Below are positions 17,677 to 26,668 of a stretch of 64,000 bases of DNA, in pieces (the stretch's first letter is position 1; every line of letters starts with the position of its first letter). Under the pieces are notes generated by a model that worked only from the letters and a program-made list of their open reading frames with translations, was not told the DNA's origin and ran no database searches. This stretch comes from Streptomyces sp. HUAS ZL42 (GTDB taxonomy: Bacteria; Actinomycetota; Actinomycetes; Streptomycetales; Streptomycetaceae): NCBI RefSeq assembly GCF_040782645.1, contig NZ_CP160403.1, positions 372,001 to 436,000 of the forward strand, given 5' to 3'. A program made the position numbers and the translations under genes.

Positions 17677-18915
17677 ATGGGCGTTGCCACTGCGCCGTCC
17701 GGCCCCGTCCCGGAATCCGACCGGACCGGGCCCGGCCCTCCGCACTGGCTGCGCGTGGCCCGCGAGACGGCGGACGACCTGGCCACGGACGCGGTGGCCA
17801 GGGAGCAGGCGGCCAAGGCCCCGTTCGACGAGGTGTCCCGGCTGCGCGAGGCGGGACTGCTGACGCTCCCCATACCGGCCGAGCTCGGGGGAGGCGGCGC
17901 GGACTGGCCCACGGCCTACGCCGTCGTCCGGGAGATCGCCGCAGCCGACGGCGCGATCGGTCAACTGCTCAGCTGTCACCACTTCCTGTCGTGGAGCGTC
18001 CGGTTCTTCACCGAGCCCGCCCACACCGCTCAGATCGAGCGGCAGTCCGCGGCGCACCAGTGGTGCTGGGGCGGTGGTTTCGCCCGCCAGCCTCTGACGC
18101 TGACCAGGACAGCCGGCGGCTATGCGCTCGACGGCCGGCAGAGTTACGCCGCCGAGGTCCTGGTCGCCGACCGGCTCGCCGTGCGTGCCGTACGGGCCGA
18201 CACCGGCGAACCACTCGCCGTCGTCGTCGATCCCGCCCGTCACGGCGTGGGGATCGACGGCGACGCCGACACGTTCGGCCAGCGGCCCGCGGCCGGCGGG
18301 AGCGTGGAGTTCGATGGTGCACCGGTGGCCGCAGACGACGTACTCGGCTCCCGATCCCTGCGCGGCATCGTGGTCCCGCCCTACGGCGGCAACACCCTCA
18401 TCGCCAACTCGGCCGCCGCGTACCGGGATCTGCCCGAGCCGCTGCGCGAGCTGGCGGACAGGCTGTGGGCCGTGCACACCAACGACTACGACTACGCCGC
18501 CCCGAAGAGCGAGAAGGCGGCCGAGCACCGCAGGCGGTTCGTCTCCCGCAAGTACCGCACCGCCCACCCGGTCGTCCGCGTCCACCCCGAGACCGGGGAG
18601 CGCGGGTTGTTCGTCGGCGGCTTCGCCCAGAGCATCCTGGGCCTCGGCCCGTCCGACTCCCGCGACCTGCTGCGCATCTTCCAGTCGTACGTCACCCGTC
18701 CCGAGAACATCGTGCGCGTGGCCTGGACGCCCGGCGACCTCGTCCTGTTCGACAACCGCATCACCCAGCACTACGCCCCCGACGACTACGGCGACCTGCC
18801 GCGCCTGCTGCACCGGGTGACCGTCGCGGGCGACGTCCCGGCCGGTGTCGACGGCCGCCTCAGCCACGTCATCGAGGGAGACGACGCCGCCCACTACACC
18901 CCGGCCGCGGCCTGA
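17677..18915 (+). CDS. chimeric acyl-CoA-dehydrogenase / TauD-like ORF
   Basis: A single 412-codon frame (ATG at 17677 after GAGGAG) joins two unrelated enzyme halves. Residues ~25-226 are the N-terminal and middle domains of an acyl-CoA-dehydrogenase-like flavin enzyme of the SfnB/DszC type ('LPIPAELGGGGADWPTAYAV', 'WCWGGGFARQPLTLTR'). From about residue 227 the sequence becomes the C-terminal part of a TauD/TfdA 2-oxoglutarate dioxygenase ('RGIVVPPYGGNTLIANSAAA', then 'FDNRITQHYAPDDYG' with the distal iron-binding His and 'RLLHRVTVAG' with the oxoglutarate Arg). The TauD HxD iron motif and the dehydrogenase C-terminal helical domain are both missing. A deletion between two neighbouring sulfonate- or sulfone-use genes explains this. 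It is probably inactive as either enzyme. Confidence 0.8.
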   Translation: MGVATAPSGPVPESDRTGPGPPHWLRVARETADDLATDAVAREQAAKAPFDEVSRLREAGLLTLPIPAELGGGGADWPTAYAVVREIAAADGAIGQLLSCHHFLSWSVRFFTEPAHTAQIERQSAAHQWCWGGGFARQPLTLTRTAGGYALDGRQSYAAEVLVADRLAVRAVRADTGEPLAVVVDPARHGVGIDGDADTFGQRPAAGGSVEFDGAPVAADDVLGSRSLRGIVVPPYGGNTLIANSAAAYRDLPEPLRELADRLWAVHTNDYDYAAPKSEKAAEHRRRFVSRKYRTAHPVVRVHPETGERGLFVGGFAQSILGLGPSDSRDLLRIFQSYVTRPENIVRVAWTPGDLVLFDNRITQHYAPDDYGDLPRLLHRVTVAGDVPAGVDGRLSHVIEGDDAAHYTPAAA

Positions 18916-19018
18916 GCACCGCACCCGCCACGCGCGGCCGCCGGGCAGGGGTATCAGCTCCCGCCCGGCGGTCTGCCCGTAGCCGATGACGGCCGAGGCC
19001 ATACGGGATAATGGACGC

Positions 19019-19477
19019 ATGCGGATCTCAGCCAGAGCGGACTACGCGGTACGTGCCGCACTGCAGCTCGCCGCGTCACGGGATGACGCGCCACTGAAAG
19101 CCGAGGCCATCGCCGACGCCCAGGACATCCCGCACAAGTTCCTCGAAAGCATCCTGAACGACATGCGCCGGGGCGGTCTCGTCCTCAGCCAGCGCGGCGG
19201 CAACGGCGGCTACCGGCTGGCCAAGCCCGCCGAGTCCATCAGCATCGCCGACGTCATCCGCACCGTGGACGGCCCCCTGGTCTCGGTACGCGGCGTCCGC
19301 CCACCCGAGCTGTCCTACACCGGCCCCGCCGAGTCGCTGCTGCCCCTGTGGATCGCATTGCGGTCCAACGTGCGCGAGATCCTCGAGGGCGTGTCGCTCG
19401 CCGACGTCGCATCGGCCCAACTGCCCGCCGATGTATCCGCGTTGACCGACGCCCCGAGCGCCTGGGTAAACCCCTGA
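19019..19477 (+). CDS. Rrf2-family transcriptional regulator
   Basis: The 152-residue protein starts 'MRISARADYAVRAALQLAAS', the Rrf2 signature, with a winged-helix domain (residues ~1-80, 'LSQRGGNGGYRLAKPAESIS') and a C-terminal dimerisation helix. It has no cysteines, so it does not bind an iron-sulfur cluster as IscR or NsrR do; CymR-like cysteine-free members sense sulfur supply through partner proteins. It lies 103 bp downstream of the chimeric ORF whose halves resemble sulfur-assimilation enzymes, suggesting an old sulfur regulon. The ATG at 19019 follows a TACGGGATAAT stretch, so the transcript may be nearly leaderless. Target genes are unknown. Confidence 0.85.
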   Translation: MRISARADYAVRAALQLAASRDDAPLKAEAIADAQDIPHKFLESILNDMRRGGLVLSQRGGNGGYRLAKPAESISIADVIRTVDGPLVSVRGVRPPELSYTGPAESLLPLWIALRSNVREILEGVSLADVASAQLPADVSALTDAPSAWVNP

Positions 19478-19769
19478 CACGCTGGTCCGTCGACCGAAGA
19501 TCCCAATGAGCGAGATGGCGCCGTCCATTATGCGAACTACCCCTTTGGGGGTGGACGCCACCTTCTGAGCACGATCCCTATCAGCCAGGTAGGAAAACTA
19601 GGGATCCGTGGGGGGTGGCCATGGGAACGCTCGACCGCACAGGCCGGATGCTGCGGCCTGGTGTACTCGGCTGCCTCCCGACCGCGGGCAGCACACGGCG
19701 CGCGACCGGCACGTCCCACGCCGCCTTGCGGGTGCTCAGGCGCCGTCGCCCGCTTCAAGACTTGCGAGC

Positions 19770-20110
19770 ACTCTCATGGCTCCAGGTTCCCGGCCAGCGC
19801 GGCTGGTGCCGCGAGCACACGCCGCAGTTCCTTCGAGGCGGCGGCGGTCTTCCTGGTCCCACGTCTTGGTGTCGCGGGAGAGGACGTAGGGCTCCTTCTG
19901 CGGCGGGTGTCCGCCGACGACGGCGCGTTGGCGTGCGGTCTCGGCGTCGAACTCCAGGCCGAGCAGGATGGCGATGTTGGTGATCCACAGCCATACCAGA
20001 AAGTGATCACGCCGGCGAAGGTGCCGTGAGTCTTGTTGCAGGAAGCGAAGTTGGCGACGTAGACCGCGAAGCCCGCGGAGGCGATCATCCGTATCACCAG
20101 CTCCAGGAAG
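19770..20110 (-). pseudogene. YihY/BrkB-family membrane protein, C-terminal remnant
   Basis: Two minus-strand frames give 'AVYVANFASCNKTHGTFAGV' and then, after a frameshift near 20000, 'FLVWLWITNIAILLGLEFDA' and 'PQKEPYVLSRDTKTW'. This matches the last transmembrane helices and tail of YihY/BrkB (UPF0761) proteins. The first two thirds of the gene are missing. The flanking ~300 bp on the left (19478-19770) show no gene. Confidence 0.65.
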
Positions 20111-20321
20111 CTTCAGGGGTGATCCACCTGAAGCCGCGTAGCTTCGCGTTCGGGCTGGGCCCATAAAAAGCTCTGCCGCTTGTAGCTCTCAGTGATTGGC
20201 CGCCCGGTGCCCCGCGACGACTCGGCTGCCAATTAGGAATTGCGAATGATCGCTCCGTAGGGAATCGACAGCGAGGTCGTCCGTCGGGAGGTATCAGCAT
20301 CACACCGCGCGGAGGCACCAC

Positions 20322-20396
20322 ATGGCCGTGAGCTGGGCCTTCCTACGCGACGGGCGGCGCTACGAGCTCACCCCACCCGGCGCTCGCGCGGCTTGA
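20322..20396 (+). CDS. very small ORF with good ribosome-binding site (doubtful)
   Basis: The ATG at 20322 is preceded by GCGGAGG at suitable distance and encodes 24 residues, 'MAVSWAFLRDGRRYELTPPG', before a stop. It may be the first codons of a truncated gene rather than a real peptide gene. No homology is recognised. The surrounding 20111-20475 otherwise holds nothing I can support. Confidence 0.2.
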   Translation: MAVSWAFLRDGRRYELTPPGARAA

Positions 20397-20475
20397 CAGA
20401 CCGCATCAGGAATCACTGAGGGCGGTCGGGGCAGCGGCGTCTCGACTGCGATCACTCAAGTACACCTCGAGCCTG

Positions 20476-22575
20476 TCAGGGCGTGGGGGTGCCGATGCGG
20501 GCGGCGAGGATGGTGATGTCGTCCTCGGCGGGCGTTGGCGCGAGGTGGTCCATGAGGTTGTCGCACAGCTGGTCGAGGTCGTGGTGAGTGTCGGTGAGGA
20601 GGCGGGTCAGCTCGTTCAGCCGCTGGTCCAGGTCGGTTGCGCGGGTTTCGACAAGGCCGTCGGTGTACAGGACGAGGATGCTGCCGGGATCGAGGGTGAT
20701 CTCGGTGGTGTCGTAGGAGATGCCGCCGATGCCCAGGGGGGCGCCGGGTGGCAGATCGAGCAGGCGGGCGGTGCCGTCGGGGGTCACGAGGGCAGGTGGG
20801 GGGTGGCCTGCGCGGCCGAGGTGGCAGCGATGGGCCACGGCGTCGCAGACGCTGTACAGGCAGGTGGCCAGCAGGGGGCTGTCGAGTTCCTGCAGCGCGG
20901 AGTCGAGGTGGTGCAGGAGCTGGTCGGGAGGCAGGTCGAGGTGAGTGAAGGCGCGCACGGTGGTGCGCATCTGTCCCATGATCGCTGCGGCTTGGATGCC
21001 GTGGCCCATGACGTCACCGATGACGATGGCGCCCCTGCCGGGGGCGAGCGTGGCGACGTCGTACCAGTCCCCTCCGACCTCGTGGACGTCGGAGGCGGGC
21101 CGGTAACGGTGGGCTATCTCGATGCCTGCCGGGGGTTTCGGGCGGCCGGGAAGCATGCTGCGCTTCAAAGTGAGCGCGGTGTCGTGTTCGCGGTGAAACA
21201 GCCGGGCGTTGTCGATGCAGACGCCGGCGTGAGCGGCGAGATCACCTGCGAGCGCGAGGTCTGCGGCGTCAAAGGCCGTCCGGTCACCCGCGCGCAGGAA
21301 GGTGGCGACGCCGAGGACCAGACCGCGGGCCGCCAGGGGAACCATGATCATCGAGTGCACGCCCAGGGAACGGAGCTGTTCGGGAGTGGCGGTGTAGCGC
21401 GCGGCGGGAGCGATGACACGGGCGTCGATACGACGCAGGAGAAAAGGCCGACGGTCGATGACGGCCTGCGTGTACGGGGCGCTTGCAGGGAAGTGCAGGG
21501 TCTGGCCGACTGGGGCAAGGATGTCGGCGGCCGCAAGGCCGGAGGCGGAGGCCTTGCCGAGGCGGCGCAGGACTGCGCCGCTGGACAGACTGATCATCGG
21601 CTCGGCATCTTCGGTGAGGTCGGCCAGGACGTCGACGGTGACGATGTCGGCAAGGCGCGGTACGGCGATGTCGGCCAGTTCCTGCCCGGTACGGAGCATG
21701 TCGAGGGTGGTGCCGACCCGCAGCGTTGCCTCGTTGAGCAGCTCCAGGCGCTGCCGGCCAGTGGCGGCCTCCAGCTCGCTCTTCTGCTGCGCGGTAATGT
21801 CGATTATCGAGGCGCTGATCCCCAACGGTTTGCCGCCCGAGTCTTCGAGGCGGAAATAGGAGCAGGACCAGACGCGGTCCTGGTCGGGGTCTGCCGGGGT
21901 GCGGCCTATGCGGCGGAAGTTGACAACGGGGTCGCCGGTGGCCAGTACCCGGCGCATCACCGCCTCCATCTGCTCGCTGTTCACCCCCGGCAGCACCTCC
22001 GACGGCTGCCTCCCGACATGCGCCGAACCGGGCAGCCCGTTCATGGCCTCCACGGTGCGGTTGACGTGCTGGAACCGTAGCTCGGTGTCGAAGATCGCCA
22101 ACCCGACCGGCGAGCTGGCAAAGAGGCTGTCCAGCAGGCCACCAACCTCACGGACCTGACGCGCGGCGCGAACGTCGGCGGCAAGGATCAGCACGTCCCA
22201 CCCCTGCCCGCTCTGTGCGGCGACGGGGCACGCCCACACTTCCACCTCGACAATCGAGCCGTTCTTGTGCCGCATCGGGATGTGCCCGGTGACACTGCGT
22301 CCGGAAGAGACGGCCTCCTGGACGGCGCGGGCCTCCCGCCGGCTGTCTGGGAGAACGAGGTCGGTACCGTCACGGCCGACGACCTCGTCCGCCGTGTAAC
22401 CGAGCAGTTCAGGGGCGGCCTTCGCCCACTGCATGATCCGTCCGCCGCCGTCGAAGACGATCAAAGCGACGGGCAGCACGTTCCACCACGCCACGGCCTG
22501 CCCGGCCGCGGCCATCGGCTTCCCTGCCCGCATGGGATCCGGCATCACGAGTCCCGACGTTGGTGCTGCTTTCAT
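20476..22575 (-). CDS. PAS-PAS-GAF-SpoIIE serine phosphatase
   Basis: The 699-residue cytosolic protein has a first PAS domain (~25-130, 'LIVFDGGGRIMQWAKAAPEL'), a second PAS (~150-270, 'GLAIFDTELRFQHVNRTVEA'), a GAF domain (~290-450, ending 'AHAGVCIDNARLFHREHDTA') and a C-terminal PP2C-type SpoIIE phosphatase (~470-699) with 'EVGGDWYD', 'IVIGDVMGHG', 'LVLYTDGLVE' and 'EDDITILAARI' carrying the metal-binding aspartates. Such proteins dephosphorylate anti-anti-sigma factors in partner-switching stress or development pathways. There is no sigma, anti-sigma or STAS gene beside it, so its partner is elsewhere. The ATG at 22575 is the best start by homology; the ribosome-binding site is weak and the GTG-ATG pair about ten codons later is an alternative. 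Confidence 0.88.
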   Translation of the reverse strand: MKAAPTSGLVMPDPMRAGKPMAAAGQAVAWWNVLPVALIVFDGGGRIMQWAKAAPELLGYTADEVVGRDGTDLVLPDSRREARAVQEAVSSGRSVTGHIPMRHKNGSIVEVEVWACPVAAQSGQGWDVLILAADVRAARQVREVGGLLDSLFASSPVGLAIFDTELRFQHVNRTVEAMNGLPGSAHVGRQPSEVLPGVNSEQMEAVMRRVLATGDPVVNFRRIGRTPADPDQDRVWSCSYFRLEDSGGKPLGISASIIDITAQQKSELEAATGRQRLELLNEATLRVGTTLDMLRTGQELADIAVPRLADIVTVDVLADLTEDAEPMISLSSGAVLRRLGKASASGLAAADILAPVGQTLHFPASAPYTQAVIDRRPFLLRRIDARVIAPAARYTATPEQLRSLGVHSMIMVPLAARGLVLGVATFLRAGDRTAFDAADLALAGDLAAHAGVCIDNARLFHREHDTALTLKRSMLPGRPKPPAGIEIAHRYRPASDVHEVGGDWYDVATLAPGRGAIVIGDVMGHGIQAAAIMGQMRTTVRAFTHLDLPPDQLLHHLDSALQELDSPLLATCLYSVCDAVAHRCHLGRAGHPPPALVTPDGTARLLDLPPGAPLGIGGISYDTTEITLDPGSILVLYTDGLVETRATDLDQRLNELTRLLTDTHHDLDQLCDNLMDHLAPTPAEDDITILAARIGTPTP

Positions 22576-23033
22576 TATGAACCGGCACGTGCAGCATGAA
22601 CCGGTGTGTCCAGCGGTGACACCCGCGTCCAAAGCGGTCGCCGACCGTGCCGCAGCACGGTGTGAACGGACAGGGGCGCGGACCTGAGCGGACCTGAAGG
22701 GCGGTGGGCCCGCTCCGACAGGCACTCGAACCCATCCGCAGCCGATCCCTCACCGACAGGGAGAGCCCCTGCGTGCGGGCGTAGCCCTGGCTGGCATGTC
22801 GACGCTGGAGACCCGACCTCGGATGACTTGGCCGGACCGCTGCGCCGATCCGTGGCGGCGGCATCTTGCACAGCTGGTGCTTCACCCGATGGCGCGGTGC
22901 GCGGCAGCCGCAGGACCACCACGACACCACCACCCGCCGCAACCAAGGCCCCGAGCCGGCCCCTGAAGGCAACCAGAGCGGTCGTTGGCGTGCAGACCCC
23001 GGAAAAGCCCGACCGTCCCGGACCCGGAACTCC
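22576..23033. other. intergenic, no convincing gene
   Basis: The 458 bp between the phosphatase start and the truncated hypothetical gene hold only GC-biased open frames without ribosome-binding sites or recognisable motifs. Confidence 0.4.
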
Positions 23034-23805
23034 TCAGCGTACGGGCGCAAGGAGTGCCAACAGGCTCCCGCTCTCCTTGGGGTCGGCCGTGCCGCCCACG
23101 TCGAGGCAGGTCCTGCCCCGGAGGGAGACGGGACCGGAGGCGTCGCGCCGCGCGTACTGGATCAGCTCGACGTGGCGGCCGGAGGGCAGGTCGACCTGGA
23201 CGCGTAACTCGCGGCGGCTGACGGGCCGTTGCCAGACCCGCAGTGATGCCCCAGAGGGCAGCGGCTGCGGCAGGAGGAGGTCGAACCCTGCCGCTACGGC
23301 GTACCGGGCCGCACGGGCAGGCGGTACGCGAAGGCCGGGTCCGGCATCGCCCTTGCCGTAGAGAACATCCTTGGGGTCCAGGTCGGGCTCGAAGAACGCG
23401 GGCGGCACTTCTGGATCGAGCTCCAGCTGGACCACCTCGTCCACCTGGAACAGGTGCTCGGCGAAGGAAGCCTCGGCGCGCAGCACCAGGCCGGTCGACT
23501 CGTCGATGTGCAGCCGGTAGGTGTCGGCTCCTGCTCCCCAGTAGGCGAACGCCAGCGCCGGGTGCTCCGGGCGCGGGAGCGCCACCACCATCCGCGCTCT
23601 CCGTCCGCCCAGAACCGCCGGTCGCACCTGCTCCACGTCGCACAGCGCCAGCAGGGAATCCGGGTCGAACAGGTGCCGGAAAACGTGCGGGGTCGTCGGC
23701 AGATACTCGTCGTATGCGACGGCGCCCTCCGGCTCGAACTCGTCGTATTCGACGTCGTCGTTCGCATGGAACCAGTACCAGCGGTCCTCGACGATCAGGC
23801 GTTCG
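23034..23805 (-). pseudogene. hypothetical protein, 5' end lost at a rearrangement junction
   Basis: A continuous minus-strand frame of about 255 codons encodes an acidic, aromatic-rich protein ('RWYWFHANDDVEYDEFEPEG', 'EQVRPAVLGGRRARMVVALP', 'GADTYRLHIDESTGLVLRAE', 'LIQYARRD'). The 'RLHIDESTG..LRAEA' part recalls the outer-membrane-carrier-like fold of sigma-E regulators and MucB-like proteins, but this is weak. No ATG or GTG exists upstream of codon ~56; the first usable one is the GTG at 23636, which would cut off the conserved-looking beginning. The frame stops making sense at ~23805, where a plus-strand histidine-kinase remnant begins. Probably a deletion removed its start. Confidence 0.45.
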
Positions 23806-23809
23806 TCTC

Positions 23810-24017
23810 GATCCGGGGGCCCGCCGCCGACATCCCGGACCTGGCGCGCCTCCAGCGGCCGGGCGGCTGCGCGTGGAGTTCGTACTCCACGGTGACCAGG
23901 CCGCGCAGAGGCCTGCAGGGGCTGGCGGATCGACTCGCGGCCCTCGGTGGTCGGCTCCGGGTCGACAGCACCACCGGCGGCGGGACGCGGGTCAGGGCGG
24001 TGCTGCCGTGCGGGTGA
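23810..24017 (+). pseudogene. NarL-type histidine kinase remnant
   Basis: Pieces of a HisKA_3-type kinase survive: 'ADIPDLARL' and, in another frame, 'AGRLRVEFVLHGD' from the region after the phospho-accepting helix, then 'GLQGLADRLAALGGRLRVDS' with the end of the ATPase domain, 'TTGGGTRVRAVLPCG'. The His box and most of the ATP-binding domain are deleted and at least one frameshift is present. Its stop (TGA, 24015-24017) overlaps the response-regulator start, the usual coupling of such pairs. Confidence 0.7.
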
Positions 24018-24655
24018 TCGTCGCCGACGACGCTGTCCTCTTCCGTGAGGGGATGGCTCGCATCCTTACCGAGGAGGGCTTCGACGCGGTGGCTCAAGCC
24101 CGAAGCAGTGCGGAGCTGGTCGGTCTCGTGCGCCGCGACCCACCGGACGTGGTCATCACTGACCTGCGGATGCCGCCGGGCTTCGCGGACGAAGGCATAG
24201 AGGCCGCGGCCGAGATCCGCGCGTTCGCGCCGCAGGTCGGGTTGATGCTGTTGTCGCAGTACGTCGAGGTGCATCACGCGTTGCGGCTCATGGAAGAGTT
24301 CGACGGTGCTGTCGGATACCTGCTGAAGGACCGGGTGTCCGACCTCGGTGCGTTCGCGGTGGACGTACGGCGCGTCGCCGGTGGCGAGGTCGTGATCGAC
24401 GCCGAGCTCGTGTCCAGGCTGGTCGGTCGGCGCCGGGAACGTGACGCGTTCGCCGAACTCACCGACCGCGAACGAGAGGTGCTCGCGCTGATGGCCCAGG
24501 GGCTGACCAACGCGGCGTTGTCCGAGGAACTGGTTCTGAGCCCCAAGACGATCGAGGGCTACGTGCGAAGCGTCTTCACCAAGCTCGGCCTGGAGCAGGG
24601 CGAGCGCGAGCACCGGCGGGTGCAGGCGGTGCTCCGGTTCCTGCGTTGGCAGTGA
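24008..24655 (+). CDS. NarL/FixJ-family response regulator
   Basis: The 215-residue regulator starts at the GTG at 24008, overlapping the end of the kinase remnant by 10 bases. Residues 1-~120 form a receiver domain with 'VIVADDAVLFREGM' (acidic pocket), phospho-acceptor Asp52 in 'VVITDLRMPPG' and Lys107 in 'GYLLKDRV'. Residues ~148-215 carry a LuxR-type helix-turn-helix: 'LTDREREVLALMAQGLTNAA' and 'LSPKTIEGYVRSVFTKLGL'. Because the paired kinase is destroyed, the regulator must be orphan: silent, driven by small phosphodonors, or served by another kinase. Confidence 0.88.
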   Translation: MRVIVADDAVLFREGMARILTEEGFDAVAQARSSAELVGLVRRDPPDVVITDLRMPPGFADEGIEAAAEIRAFAPQVGLMLLSQYVEVHHALRLMEEFDGAVGYLLKDRVSDLGAFAVDVRRVAGGEVVIDAELVSRLVGRRRERDAFAELTDREREVLALMAQGLTNAALSEELVLSPKTIEGYVRSVFTKLGLEQGEREHRRVQAVLRFLRWQ

Positions 24656-24952
24656 GCCCTTCCCCCATCGTCACGCGATGCGTGCGCCCGGCGCATCCTC
24701 TCTCCGGCCGCGCGTGACGGTGTGATTTACCGCCTGAGCGGGTGAGCTGCCGATGGTTGTCCGGGCAAAGCCAGTCAGGGCTCGGTACGAAGATTGCGTC
24801 CGCCCGTGATCTTCGGGTGGATCTGACCGTACCGGAGCGCCACCGCGGGTCGAGGAGGGCTGCCTTGTGGGGCCGACGACGCCTTCCTCCCGAAAACCCG
24901 TCCCGGTGGGGCGCCGTCCTGACCAGAACACCGACCGTTCAGGAGATGACCG
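24656..24952. other. intergenic region before the patatin gene
   Basis: About 300 bp without a supported gene. It must contain the promoter of the patatin gene; no clear -10/-35 pair or operator was recognised. Confidence 0.4.
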
Positions 24953-26203
24953 ATGGCAGCAGCGGAACACGATGCCGACCGGCAGCATGCGCTACGGCAA
25001 GAGGCCAATGGTTCGGTCGGCCTCGTGCTGGCAGGTGCGGGAGCGCGTGGCGCCTACGAAGCCGGCATCCTCTCGAGACTGCTTCCGGCACTCGAGAAGA
25101 GAAACGAGAAGCCGACCGTTTACGTGGGCACCAGTGCCGGGGCGATCAATGCAGCGCTGTTCGCCTCGCTGGCCCACCTTCCCGCCGAGCAGGCAGCTGA
25201 GCAAGCCCTGGAGACCTGGCGGTCGGTGAGCAGGAACGATGTTTTCCGGTCGGTTCCGTGGAGCCTGTGCGCCGCCGGCCTCGGCTACACCGCAGGCCTG
25301 CTCAATCTCCCGTTCGGCGAGCACGGCGGCATCCTGGACACCGCACCCCTGCGCAGCACCATCGAGCGAAGGCTGAACTGGTCTTGGCTGCACGACAACA
25401 TCCGCAAGCGGCGCGTGAGGGCCCTGGCACTGGTGACGACCGCGTGCCGGACCGGGCTTACGGAGATCTTCATCGAGAGTCCCACTCCGCTGAAACTCGC
25501 GAGGGATGCCGAGCGGGACGTGGACTACGTGGACGTGGAGGACGGGCTGAGCCCCGAACACGTCGTGGCTTCGGCGTCCATCCCCGTGGTGTTCCCGCCC
25601 ACGCTCCTCAAACAGAGCCGGCGCCAGATCACCGGCTGGTACATGGACGGCGGGGTACGGCTCAACGCGCCCATCAAACCTGCCATCGAGCTCGGCGCGG
25701 ACAAGATCGTGGTCATCGCCACCGACCCCGAGAAATACGAGGCCCGCCCAGCCGGCCCGGAGGCAGGCCCTGCCCCGCTCGTCCAGGACACCTGCGCCCA
25801 GCTACTCAACGGCGCCCTGGTCGACCGCATGATCGAAGATCTGCGCCAGCTCTCCAAGACGAACAAGCTGGTGAAGGCGGATCCCGACGCGAAGAGCAGC
25901 GCCGACCGACCGTACCGCATCATCGAACACTTCTTCGCCGGCCCGGCTCCGGGGCCCTTTGACGAGCTCGGGCAGATCGCTGACGAAGTCCTCGCCACCG
26001 GCTTCGCCGGCGCACGCGCCCTGCGCCACCCCGATCTGTGGCTGCTCCGCGCGCTCATCGGACCCGCCGTGAGCCGGGGCGAACTTCTCAGCTATGTGCT
26101 CTTCGAGCCCGAATTCATCGACGCCGCCATCGACAAGGGCCGGCGCGACGCCGAGCACATCCTCGCTCGCGCCTCGAAAGGCAACGGTCTGTGGTACCAG
26201 TGA
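24953..26203 (+). CDS. patatin-like phospholipase
   Basis: The 416-residue protein is a serine acyl hydrolase of the patatin family that cleaves membrane or storage lipids. It shows the oxyanion loop 'GAGARGAYEAG' (~residues 27-37), the nucleophile Ser61 in 'GTSAG', and the dyad aspartate Asp232 in 'MDGGVRLNAPI'. The C-terminal ~130 residues are helical and extend beyond the core domain. There is no signal peptide and no transmembrane segment, so the enzyme is probably cytoplasmic. Start at 24953 follows AGGAGATGACC. Patatins also serve as effectors in some defence systems (for example CBASS), but no cyclase is adjacent. Confidence 0.9.
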   Translation: MAAAEHDADRQHALRQEANGSVGLVLAGAGARGAYEAGILSRLLPALEKRNEKPTVYVGTSAGAINAALFASLAHLPAEQAAEQALETWRSVSRNDVFRSVPWSLCAAGLGYTAGLLNLPFGEHGGILDTAPLRSTIERRLNWSWLHDNIRKRRVRALALVTTACRTGLTEIFIESPTPLKLARDAERDVDYVDVEDGLSPEHVVASASIPVVFPPTLLKQSRRQITGWYMDGGVRLNAPIKPAIELGADKIVVIATDPEKYEARPAGPEAGPAPLVQDTCAQLLNGALVDRMIEDLRQLSKTNKLVKADPDAKSSADRPYRIIEHFFAGPAPGPFDELGQIADEVLATGFAGARALRHPDLWLLRALIGPAVSRGELLSYVLFEPEFIDAAIDKGRRDAEHILARASKGNGLWYQ

Positions 26204-26668
26204 GGCACCGATACGTCCCCGTTCCCTGATACGAGCCGGCTCCAGGACCTGGACGAACCCGGGCCAGGAGCCGGGCCTGAGAGCGCAGGTCGTCGCGTTC
26301 GGCGCAGACGGGCCAGGTCCTGCTGCTGCTTACGGCCGCAGGCCCGCGCGACCTCGGAGACCGGTTCGGGGATGTGGCCGCGGGCCTTGACCAAGGCGTA
26401 GAACAGGTCTCCAAGAACCCGACCTGACTGTTTGCCGCAGCAGCGAACGTTTGCCCTTTGGTGACGTGACGGGCTGTCTGGGTGCTGTGCCTGTCGGCCC
26501 GTCTCCGCAACCCTGTCGGCTGGCGGACCGAGTGCGTGTAGGCGAGGTCGATGACGACGAGGGAGAACGGCTGCTGCGGATCGTCAACGATGCCCGGACG
26601 GGGCGGACTGGCAATGGAGATCTCGTAAAGCCCTCACAGGGTGAGGGATTCTTCGATATCAGTGGTGC
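26204..26668. other. intergenic with an IS630 transposase scrap
   Basis: Between ~26525 and 26600 a plus-strand frame reads 'VGEVDDDEGERLLRIV', which matches the N-terminus of a common Streptomyces IS630 transposase group, and then loses homology. The minus-strand frame around 26290-26430 ('LFYALVKARGHIPEPVSEVA') looks protein-like but is unrecognised and lacks a ribosome-binding site. Otherwise empty. Confidence 0.4.

Noticed and set aside
17575..19020. 481-codon minus-strand open frame
   Set aside because: Antisense of the chimeric dehydrogenase/TauD ORF, with no recognisable protein features.
24953..26203. Patatin as effector of a CBASS operon
   Set aside because: No nucleotidyltransferase/cyclase or accessory gene adjoins it; the nearest genes are a response regulator and the STAND pair 465 bp away.
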